NCBI GenBank assembly: GCA_017860085.1
Contig: JAFNAJ010000170.1
Location: forward strand, 1-6,083
Source: Acidobacteriota bacterium
GTDB lineage: Bacteria; Acidobacteriota; Vicinamibacteria; Vicinamibacterales; JAFNAJ01
Direction: 5' to 3'
Length of the DNA: 6,083 nt
The notes under the pieces were generated by a model that was not told where the DNA came from, did not search any database, and saw only the letters and a list, made by a program, of their open reading frames with translations. This document shows positions 1 to 4,950 of the stretch, one piece after another; the first letter of the stretch is position 1, and the number at the start of each line of letters is the position of its first letter. The translations under genes and the position numbers were made by a program.

Positions 1-75
1 ACCGTGTTCTATCTCGGCGTGCTCCCGGCTCGCGTCATCGAGCTGGCCACGCGCTCGATCGACACCATCTTCTAA
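1..75 (+). CDS. nuoN: Probable NADH-quinone oxidoreductase subunit N, C-terminal end (partial)
   Basis: An open frame enters from the left edge and ends at TAA (73-75), giving 24 residues: a hydrophobic stretch around FYLGVLPARVIEL and then a short polar tail ending in SIDTIF. The end of the last membrane helix followed by a G-x-x-P loop and an amphipathic tail is how many NuoN proteins finish. NuoN is an antiporter-like, proton-pumping membrane subunit of respiratory complex I. Only the tail is visible, so the identification rests on pattern memory; another Mrp/NuoL/NuoM-type subunit is possible. The gene converges on selA, with a structured 156-base gap between them. Confidence 0.55.
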   Translation, partial: TVFYLGVLPARVIELATRSIDTIF

Positions 76-78
76 GGC

Positions 79-121
79 GGGGTCAGGTCTTGAATCTCTG
101 CTTTTTTCACGACCTGGCACC
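79..121. repeat. REP-like imperfect palindrome / hairpin
   Basis: The left arm at 79-94 (GGGGTCAGGTCTTGAA) pairs with the right arm at 106-121 (TTCACGACCTGGCACC). This gives 16 positions with two mismatches and one G-T pair, and an 11-base loop (95-105) containing a T-run. It starts four bases after the stop of the upstream gene. The GGGGTCAGGTCTTGA arm resembles the ends of repeats found near REP-associated tyrosine transposases (RAYT/Y1 family) in many bacteria; that link is from memory. It may also act as a transcription terminator or an mRNA 3'-end stabiliser for the + gene. No transposase gene is present here. Confidence 0.6.
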
Positions 122-124
122 AAC

Positions 125-221
125 GTCAGGGTCGGCGTGCCGCCTTCGGCCGGCGGCGGCTCAGCGTTCAACCGTCGGCCTCGGCCAGCTGATAGCTGGC
201 GGCTGACCGCTGAACCCTGAC
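125..221. other. Nested inverted repeats in convergent gap (multi-branched fold)
   Basis: Bases 125-132 (GTCAGGGT) are a perfect inverted match to 214-221 (ACCCTGAC). Inside this pair sit a 6-bp hairpin at 139-157 (GCCGCC/GGCGGC, 7-base loop) and a perfect 7-bp hairpin at 184-200 (GCCAGCT/AGCTGGC, loop GAT). A competing long-range pair joins 161-170 with 211-220 (one mismatch). The block lies just beyond the stop codon of selA and after the + gene, so it could end transcription from either side, although no T-tract follows the stems. It could equally be an intergenic repeat without function. Confidence 0.5.
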
Positions 222-230
222 TGCTGAGAG
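189..230. repeat. Degenerate 7-bp tandem repeat, six units of CTGANNN
   Basis: Six consecutive heptads start at 189, 196, 203, 210, 217 and 224. Five begin with CTGA and one (196) with CTGG; the last three bases vary. The array ends two bases before the selA stop codon (232-234). Two related heptads appear in inverted orientation at about 158-171, which explains the long-range dyad pairing there. Short heptameric arrays are common as intergenic repeats in some bacterial lineages; mobility or function cannot be judged from one copy. Confidence 0.6.
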
Positions 231-231
231 A

Positions 232-1680
232 TCAGGCGCCAACCGCCTCGCGCAGCAGGTGCGCGAGTTCCTCGTCCTGCGACGGCAGCACGGTCCGTAG
301 ATCCAGCACGACGCGGTCGCGCTCGATGCGGGCGATGACAGGTGTGGGCAGCGCCCTGAGGCGCTGTTCGATCGCGTCCGGCGTGAGACCGTCGGTGTCG
401 ATCGCGAGAAGCGCCGTCGGTATCGCCGAGCCGGGCGCGCTGCCGCCCCCGATCGTCGAGAGCCCGGGCAGGATGTCGGCCCGTATGCCGGGAACGCCCG
501 CCAGGCGCTCGCGCACCGCCATGGCCCGCCGCGCGATGGACTCACGGGTGAGCGACAGCATGGCCGCCACCGGGACGGCCTCGCGGGCGCGCCCTCGCGC
601 GTACTCGAGCAGCGTGGCCTCGAGCGCGGCGTACGTCATCTTGTCGACGCGGACGGCGCGCATCAACGGGTAACGCCGGATGGTCGCCACGAGATCCTCG
701 CGCCCAAGAATGATGCCCGCCTGGGGCCCGCCGAGCAGCTTGTCGCCGCTGAAGCAGACGACGTCGAAGCCCGCCTCGACGCTCTCCTGAACGGTTGGCT
801 CCTCGACGCGGCCGGTTGGGCCCTCGCCTGAAGACGACGGTTCGGCGAGCACGCGACCGAGCAGGTTGCCGCTTCCGAGGTCCTCCACGACGGGAATGTC
901 GAACTGCGCACCGAGGGCGACGAGCTCACGCGCGGCGGGGCGCTCGGTGAAGCCTTCGATCCTGAAGTTCGACGGATGCACTCTGAGAATGAGCGCGGTG
1001 TGATCGCCGATGGCCGCGGCGTAGTCGGCGGCGCGCGTCCGATTCGTCGTGCCCACCTCGCGCAGCAGGCAGCCCGACTGCGCCATGATCTCGGGCACGC
1101 GGAACCCGCCGCCAATCTCCACGAGCTCGCCGCGGGAGACGAGCACCTCGCGACCCCGGGCGAGCGCCGCCAGCACCAGCAGCGTCGCGGCCGCGTTGTT
1201 GTTGACGACGACCGCCGCGGGAGCCCCGGTGATCCGGGTGAGCAGCGCCTCCGCGTGCACGTCGCGGCGGCCCCGCTGGCCGGCCTCGAGGTCGTACTCG
1301 AGGTTGGAGTAGCCCGCCGACAGTTCCGACACCCGGTCGACAGCCGCCTGCGCGAGCGGCGCGCGTCCGAGGTTGGTGTGCACGATGACGCCCGTGGCGT
1401 TGATCACGCGGCGCAGCGACGGCGCGATCTGCGAGGCCAGGCGTCTCTCGGCATCGGCCACGATCAACGCCGCGAGATCCGCGTGGCCTGGCCCGGCGAC
1501 CGCCTCGACCCCGGGCCGCGTCGTCGCACGCAGCTCGGCGCGCAGGGCGGCCGACGCCTGGCGCAGCGCGTCGACCAGGGCGTTGCGTCCGTATCGTGCC
1601 TCGAGTTCGGCGGCGTCGGCGCGCTGGCGCAGGATCTCGATGGCGGGCAGGGATCGCGGCGTCGGGTGATCAGGTGACAT
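232..1680 (-). CDS. selA: L-seryl-tRNA(Sec) selenium transferase (selenocysteine synthase)
   Basis: SelA is a cytosolic PLP enzyme that converts Ser-tRNA(Sec) to Sec-tRNA(Sec) using selenophosphate. It works with SelD (selenophosphate), tRNA(Sec) (selC) and SelB (elongation factor). The 482-residue protein is close to the usual length of about 460. Seen in order: an N-terminal tRNA-binding-type segment with YGRNALVDALR (30-40), INATGVIVHTNLGRAPL (93-109), the NNNAAA loop (160-165), SRGELVEIGGGFRVP (182-196), REVGTTNRT (207-215), EDLGSG (266-271) and FSGDKLLGGPQAG (310-322). K314 is the expected PLP Schiff-base lysine. Residues about 275-293 form a Ser/Gly/Glu-rich loop, slightly longer than I expect before the EPTVQE motif. 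The ATG at 1678-1680 is the only start upstream of the conserved N-terminus; no clear Shine-Dalgarno precedes it. selB, selC and selD are not in the window. Confidence 0.97.
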   Translation of the reverse strand: MSPDHPTPRSLPAIEILRQRADAAELEARYGRNALVDALRQASAALRAELRATTRPGVEAVAGPGHADLAALIVADAERRLASQIAPSLRRVINATGVIVHTNLGRAPLAQAAVDRVSELSAGYSNLEYDLEAGQRGRRDVHAEALLTRITGAPAAVVVNNNAAATLLVLAALARGREVLVSRGELVEIGGGFRVPEIMAQSGCLLREVGTTNRTRAADYAAAIGDHTALILRVHPSNFRIEGFTERPAARELVALGAQFDIPVVEDLGSGNLLGRVLAEPSSSGEGPTGRVEEPTVQESVEAGFDVVCFSGDKLLGGPQAGIILGREDLVATIRRYPLMRAVRVDKMTYAALEATLLEYARGRAREAVPVAAMLSLTRESIARRAMAVRERLAGVPGIRADILPGLSTIGGGSAPGSAIPTALLAIDTDGLTPDAIEQRLRALPTPVIARIERDRVVLDLRTVLPSQDEELAHLLREAVGA

Positions 1681-1739
1681 CGTGGGCGTCGTGGACAGGC
1701 GAGTGGGCCGCGTGGGCGGTTGCGGCCCGCCGCGCTGTC

Positions 1740-1748
1740 AGGATACCA
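1740..1748 (-). promoter_or_regulatory. Candidate extended -10 promoter for selA
   Basis: On the minus strand the sequence reads TGGTATCCT, an extended -10 motif (TGn followed by a 4/6 match to TATAAT). No recognisable -35 lies 17-18 bases upstream, which fits extended -10 promoters. Transcription would begin near 1733 and give a leader of about 50 bases before the selA ATG. The same TATCCT hexamer forms the -10 of the cold-shock gene promoter in this window. This is a motif match only. Confidence 0.35.
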
Positions 1749-1797
1749 TTCGGCTCGCTCCGGACCGGCCGCCGACGTCCGGCGACCTCACGATCTG

Positions 1798-2256
1798 ATG
1801 TCCAATCCTCAGGAGCCCACACCCGCGGAGCCGCGACCCGGGGACCATCCCTCGGAGGTCAGGTACCGGCCCCTCAAGCGGTTCTGGCCCTACGTCGACC
1901 TGCCCGAGCAGCCGACCGCCGAGGAACTGGCTGCGCTCGACCCCGACCTGCACGAGGCGTTGTTCGGTCGCACCGACCGGCCGTTCTCCATCACGCTCGT
2001 GTTTCCCCGCTTCGAGGGACCTGGCTACGCCCGCGCCGTCGAGTTGGCACAGGGTGCGGCCGAGTATCGGGAGGTTGGAACCGGGGAGGCCGCCCGTGTG
2101 CGGGCGCGGTTCCTGCCGTCGGATGCCAAGCGCCTGCATCAGGTCTTCGAGATCGTCGGCCCGATCCCGCAGACCGAGGTGCTCATCGACGACAGGCCGG
2201 TGCCCTACGCGCGCGAGTTGTGGCTCCCCCTGGTCTGGTTCCTCCTGGTCGACTGA
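1798..2256 (+). CDS. Conserved-looking hypothetical protein, 152 aa
   Basis: I do not recognise this family. The protein begins with a Pro/Glu-rich disordered-looking segment (1-20). A compact soluble domain follows: a basic-aromatic patch RPLKRFWPYVDL (24-35), an acidic helix (40-56), a predicted beta strand FSITLVFPRF (63-72), a helix YARAVELAQGAAEY (77-90) and a C-terminal block with EVLIDDRPVPYARELWLPLVWFLLVD (127-152). There is no signal peptide or clear transmembrane helix; the hydrophobic end is short. The ATG at 1798 is preferred over an in-frame TTG at 1720, because the upstream residues look like noise. No strong Shine-Dalgarno is visible. The next gene starts 8 bases after the stop, so the two are probably co-transcribed, divergently from selA. 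Confidence 0.75.
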   Translation: MSNPQEPTPAEPRPGDHPSEVRYRPLKRFWPYVDLPEQPTAEELAALDPDLHEALFGRTDRPFSITLVFPRFEGPGYARAVELAQGAAEYREVGTGEAARVRARFLPSDAKRLHQVFEIVGPIPQTEVLIDDRPVPYARELWLPLVWFLLVD

Positions 2257-2264
2257 CGAGCGAC

Positions 2265-2900
2265 GTGGCCGAGCCAAGCGACATCGAGCGGGACTTGCAG
2301 GTGTTGTCGGTCGAGCTGCGGCGCCTCGAGGCCGAGTACAACATGTACTTCGCCGGGCGCGTGCCGCGGCCGCCGTTCGTCACCCGCACCCGGGTCGACG
2401 GACTCTTCAGGAAGTGGGACCGCGCCCACATCGAGAGCCTGTCGCTCCGCTTCCGGTTTGCCACCATGCAGTCGCGCTACGCCGTGTTCTCCGAGCTCTG
2501 GGATCGCGGCATGCGCGCTCGCGAGGAAGGGCGGGCCGGACCGTTCGCACCGGCGCGCACGCGACGCGAGACCGTGCCACCCGCGTCCGACCGCGTCGTC
2601 CACGTGGCGGCCTTCTCCGATCCTCAGGGTGAGTCGGACAAGCTCCGTGATCTGTACGAATCGCTGATGAGCGCCCGTCGCGAGGGGGGCGAGCCTGTCG
2701 TCGACTTCGACCGCTTTGCCGGATTGGTGCGCCAGCAGGTGAGCCGGCTCCAGCACGCGGGTGCGGCCGAGGTCGCGTTCCGTGTGTCGGTAGCGGGTGG
2801 GAAAGCGAAGCTGACTGCGAAGGGGGTTCGGGCGACTGCCGCGGAATCGGGGGAGGGGTGGGGGGACGGGCCATCGGCCCGCCCCCCGAGAGGAAACTAG
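2265..2900 (+). CDS. Protein resembling the MXAN_5187 C-terminal domain, 211 aa
   Basis: The start is GTG at 2265, 8 bases after the preceding gene's stop; extending the frame upstream gives Arg/Gly-rich noise that overlaps that gene. Seen: an N-terminal helix DIERDLQVLSVELRRLEAEYN (6-26), FAGRVPRPP (29-37), a long helical region LRFRFATMQSRYAVFSELWDRGMRAREEG (61-89), a variable linker (90-122), a helix KLRDLYESLMSARREGG (126-142) and a strand pair VAFRVSVAGGKAKLTAKG (170-187). This order (Y..FF.G..RPP, then LRFRF...R...Y...WDR....EEG, then F.V....GK..L) matches what I remember of the MXAN_5187 C-terminal domain family, whose function is unknown. The last 24 residues (188-211) are low-complexity Gly/Arg/Pro and are encoded by a G-rich tract plus hairpin, so they may be a recent extension. 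The stop overlaps that of the convergent cold-shock gene. Confidence 0.75.
   Translation: MAEPSDIERDLQVLSVELRRLEAEYNMYFAGRVPRPPFVTRTRVDGLFRKWDRAHIESLSLRFRFATMQSRYAVFSELWDRGMRAREEGRAGPFAPARTRRETVPPASDRVVHVAAFSDPQGESDKLRDLYESLMSARREGGEPVVDFDRFAGLVRQQVSRLQHAGAAEVAFRVSVAGGKAKLTAKGVRATAAESGEGWGDGPSARPPRGN
2849..2870 (+). other. Putative G-quadruplex motif in the 3' end of a coding region
   Basis: Four G-runs of lengths 5, 4, 6 and 3 (2849-2853, 2855-2858, 2860-2865, 2868-2870) are separated by loops of only 1, 1 and 2 bases. This is a textbook four-tract G4 motif with very short loops, on the sense strand of the gene ending at 2900. It would therefore also form in that mRNA. Its third and fourth runs are also the left arm of the hairpin at 2860-2887, so the two structures exclude each other. 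Confidence 0.55.
2860..2887. terminator. Strong GC hairpin between convergent genes, possible bidirectional terminator
   Basis: The left arm 2860-2872 pairs with 2876-2887 as 12 base pairs, nearly all G-C, with one bulged A (2866) and a three-base loop ATC. It lies inside the last codons of the + gene and 10 bases beyond the stop of the minus-strand cold-shock gene. No T-tract follows on either strand, so it is not a classical intrinsic terminator. Many GC-rich genomes end genes with such stems. As position and strength fit, I call it a likely terminator or 3'-end stabiliser. Confidence 0.5.
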
Positions 2901-3106
2901 CTGGCCCGGGTGACGTTGCCCGCCTGGGGGCCCTTGGGCCCGTCGACGATCTCGAACTCGACCGCCTGGCCCTCCTCGAGCGTCCGGAACCCGTTGCCCT
3001 GGATCGCCGAGAAGTGAACGAACACGTCGCTGCCGGACTCACGCTCGATAAACCCGTAGCCCTTGGCGTTGTTGAACCACTTGACCTTGCCTGTGATGCG
3101 AGACAT
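2897..3106 (-). CDS. Cold-shock domain protein (CspA family)
   Basis: A 69-residue protein, the standard length for a single cold-shock domain. These small five-stranded beta-barrel proteins bind single-stranded RNA and DNA and act as RNA chaperones or antiterminators in the cytoplasm. Seen: KVKWFN (7-12), the RNP1 motif KGYGFI (15-20) and the RNP2 motif VFVHF (28-32), followed by the usual Glu-rich loop (EEGQAVEFE, 44-52) and GPQAGNV (59-65). The ATG at 3104-3106 is chosen because MSRITGKVKWFN is the normal family start and it has a good ribosome site; a GTG at 3172 would add 22 atypical residues. CspA-type genes are often several per genome, so I give no paralogue symbol. A long leader and a strong promoter lie upstream. 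Confidence 0.96.
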   Translation of the reverse strand: MSRITGKVKWFNNAKGYGFIERESGSDVFVHFSAIQGNGFRTLEEGQAVEFEIVDGPKGPQAGNVTRAS

Positions 3107-3243
3107 CTTGCCTTCCTTGCCTTGCCCTTGTGCGGTGACGTGCACCGCTCGTCCTTGCCGCCCCGGTCGCACCCCTATGGCGCGCCGGGCAGAGAAAAAC
3201 CTCCGCCGCGGTCGGTGAGGGCCCCCCAGCCGCCAGCGAAGGC
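3107..3243 (-). promoter_or_regulatory. Predicted long 5' leader of the cold-shock mRNA
   Basis: If transcription starts about 7 bases after the -10 hexamer, the leader is about 137 bases. Such length is typical of cold-inducible cspA mRNAs, whose leaders change fold with temperature. Two structures are visible in the transcript: a perfect 6-bp hairpin at 3132-3148 (GCGGTG/CACCGC, 5-base loop), 25 bases upstream of the start codon, and a weaker broken stem at 3200-3220 followed on the minus strand by five Ts (3199-3195), which resembles an attenuator. No protein is encoded. Cold regulation is inferred from the family and leader length. Confidence 0.5.
3111..3118 (-). promoter_or_regulatory. 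Ribosome binding site of the cold-shock gene
   Basis: On the minus strand AAGGAAGG lies just before the ATG at 3106; the AAGGA core is 7 bases from the start codon. It decides the start in favour of the 69-residue protein over the longer in-frame GTG form. Confidence 0.75.
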
Positions 3244-3249
3244 CCCGGT

Positions 3250-3279
3250 AGGATATCGATCGCCCTTACCTATTGTCAA
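3250..3279 (-). promoter_or_regulatory. Sigma70-type promoter of the cold-shock gene
   Basis: On the minus strand a perfect -35 hexamer TTGACA (3279-3274) is followed by an 18-base spacer and TATCCT (3255-3250), a 4/6 match to the -10 consensus. It is the best promoter match I noticed by eye in the window. It points at the cold-shock gene, and its -35 lies only 16 bases upstream of the purH start codon, so the two genes share a very compact control region. Confidence 0.6.
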
Positions 3280-3282
3280 GCC

Positions 3283-3288
3283 GAGGGA
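3283..3288 (+). promoter_or_regulatory. Ribosome binding site of purH
   Basis: GAGGGA ends 7 bases before the ATG at 3296. It supports that start over the open frame that continues upstream to about 2858, which merely runs antisense through the cold-shock gene. Confidence 0.65.
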
Positions 3289-3295
3289 TCCCGCC

Positions 3296-4888
3296 ATGCC
3301 ACGTGCCCTGCTTTCCGTCTCCGACAAGACCGGCCTCGTTGAATTCGGACGAGGACTGGCCCACCGAGGTTTTGAGCTCGTCTCCACCGGGGGGACTGCC
3401 CGCGCGCTGGCCGACGCCGGCCTGCCCGTCACGAGCGTCTCGGCCGTCACGGCCTACCCGGAGATGATGGACGGGCGGGTGAAGACCCTGCACCCGGCCA
3501 TCCATGGCGGCATCCTGGCCCGACGGTCTCGGCCCGACGACCTGGAGGCGGCCGGCCGCCACGGCATCGGCCTCATCGACGTGGTTGCCGTCAACCTGTA
3601 CCCGTTCGCTCGGGCCGCGGCGCGACCAGACACACCCTTCGACGCGCTCGTCGAGGAGATCGACATCGGTGGCCCATCGCTGGTCCGAGCGGCGGCCAAG
3701 AACTTCCGCGACGTGCTCGTGGTGGTCGACCCGGCCGACTACCCGGCCATCCTCGACGCGCTGGTCTCGGGTCCGACGCTCGCGCTGCGCTTCGAGCTGG
3801 CACGGAAGGCGTTCGAGCACACGGCCCAGTACGACGGGACGATCGCGTCCACTCTTGGCCGCGTGACGGCGAGCGACGCGGGCGAGTTCTCCCGCGACGT
3901 CGATCCGGCCGCCATGCCGTCGCGTCTGTTCGTCGGGGCGGCCAAGCGGCGGGACCTGCGATACGGGGAGAACCCTCACCAGCGGGCCGCCTGGTACGCC
4001 GTGCCCGGCGCTGGCGGCCTTGGAGACGCGGCGGTCCTGCAAGGCAAGGAGCTGTCGTTTACCAACCTCCTCGACCTCGACGCCGCGGCTCGCATCAGCC
4101 TCGAGTTCGACGAGCCCGCGGCCGTCGTCATCAAGCACACGAACCCGTGCGGCGTTGCCACCGCATCGTCGTCGGCGGACGCCTACGTGCGAGCCCGCGA
4201 GGCCGACGCGCTGTCGGCATTTGGCGGCATCGTCGGCCTGAACCGCGTGATCGACGTGGACACGGCGAGCGCGATCGTGTCGACGTTCATCGAGGCCGTC
4301 ATCGCGCCGGGTGTCGAGGCGGCCGCGAAGGAGATCCTCGCGACGAAGGCCAACATGCGGGTCGTGATGGCCGACCTCGAGCGCTACCGGGGCGATCGTC
4401 CGGCGGGCATCGAGGTGCGATCGATCCTCGGGGCGCTGCTCGCGGAGGAACGAGACCGGTGCGTCGAGGCCATGAAGCCCTGGCCGGGGGATGCTGCGAG
4501 CAGCGGCCTTCGGGTCGTGACGAAGCGCGTGCCCACGGCCACCGAGTGGCAGGCGCTGCGCTTCGCGTGGCGCGTGTGCGCCCACGTCAAGTCGAACACG
4601 GTCATCTTCACGCGCGAGGACCGGACGCTGGCCGTCGGCGCGGGGCAGATGAGCCGCGTCGACGCCGTCAGGGTCGCGGTGCTCAAGGCCGGAGAAACGC
4701 TGAAGGGGTCGGTGGCCGCCTCGGACGCCTTCTTCCCGTTTCGCGATGGCCTCGATGCGTTGGCGGAGGCCGGGGCGACGGCCGTCGTCCAGCCCGGGGG
4801 GTCGGTGCGCGACGCCGAGGTGATCGCGGCCGCCGACGAACACGGACTGGCGATGGTGTTCACTGGCCGGCGGCACTTCCGCCACTGA
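3296..4888 (+). CDS. purH: Bifunctional AICAR formyltransferase / IMP cyclohydrolase
   Basis: PurH catalyses the last two steps of de novo purine synthesis in the cytoplasm: formylation of AICAR with 10-formyl-tetrahydrofolate to FAICAR, then ring closure to IMP. The protein has 530 residues, about the usual length. The N-terminal MGS-like cyclohydrolase domain spans about 1-147, with LLSVSDKTGL (5-14), STGGTA (30-35), DGRVKTLHP (59-67) and GGPSLVRAAAKNF (125-137). The transformylase domain follows: RYGENPHQ (222-229), ELSFTNLLDLDAA (252-264), VIKHTNPCG (278-286) with the catalytic Lys280-His281 pair, SAFGGI (307-312), VKSNT (431-435), GAGQMSRVDA (448-457) and SDAFFPFRDG (476-485). It ends in the typical TGRRHFRH. 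The gene stands alone: the cold-shock gene is divergent upstream and rfaE1 convergent downstream. I found no convincing promoter or purine-type operator for it. Confidence 0.98.
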   Translation: MPRALLSVSDKTGLVEFGRGLAHRGFELVSTGGTARALADAGLPVTSVSAVTAYPEMMDGRVKTLHPAIHGGILARRSRPDDLEAAGRHGIGLIDVVAVNLYPFARAAARPDTPFDALVEEIDIGGPSLVRAAAKNFRDVLVVVDPADYPAILDALVSGPTLALRFELARKAFEHTAQYDGTIASTLGRVTASDAGEFSRDVDPAAMPSRLFVGAAKRRDLRYGENPHQRAAWYAVPGAGGLGDAAVLQGKELSFTNLLDLDAAARISLEFDEPAAVVIKHTNPCGVATASSSADAYVRAREADALSAFGGIVGLNRVIDVDTASAIVSTFIEAVIAPGVEAAAKEILATKANMRVVMADLERYRGDRPAGIEVRSILGALLAEERDRCVEAMKPWPGDAASSGLRVVTKRVPTATEWQALRFAWRVCAHVKSNTVIFTREDRTLAVGAGQMSRVDAVRVAVLKAGETLKGSVAASDAFFPFRDGLDALAEAGATAVVQPGGSVRDAEVIAAADEHGLAMVFTGRRHFRH

Positions 4889-4950
4889 CGATCGAGACCA
4901 GCCACCCGGAGCGTTGGACGACGTCGATCAGCAGCGCCGAGAGGGCGGCC

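Noticed and set aside
976..1677. A 233-residue + strand frame antisense to selA.
   Set aside because: It is a codon-bias shadow of selA; composition is Arg/His/Ala-rich without motifs.
1720..1749. TTGCGG-18-TACCAT as a + strand promoter for the gene at 1798.
   Set aside because: Only 3/6 and 4/6 matches, no better than chance in such sequence; a weak GTCCGG-type dyad at 1760-1782 was dropped for the same reason.
1596..2264. Upstream extension of the frame that holds the 2265-2900 gene (434 residues in all).
   Set aside because: The added residues are Arg/Gly/Ala-rich noise that overlaps selA's start and the whole 1798-2256 gene in another frame.
3107..3172. A GTG-start N-terminal extension of the cold-shock protein.
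   Set aside because: The 22 extra residues are atypical for the family, and a good ribosome site precedes the standard ATG at 3106.
3179..3186. The 8-base palindrome GGCGCGCC as an operator.
   Set aside because: Expected by chance at this GC content, with no flanking symmetry.
2858..3295. An in-frame upstream extension of purH.
   Set aside because: It runs antisense through the cold-shock gene; PurH normally begins at the ALLSVSDK block, and a ribosome site precedes 3296.
4869..4883. Hairpin GGCGG/CCGCC at the end of purH as a terminator.
   Set aside because: Only 5 bp, inside the conserved coding end and with no T-run; no convincing terminator was seen in 4889-4950.
3266..4885. A 539-residue open frame antisense to purH.
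   Set aside because: It is a GC-rich shadow of purH, rich in Arg/His/Asp, with no recognisable domain.
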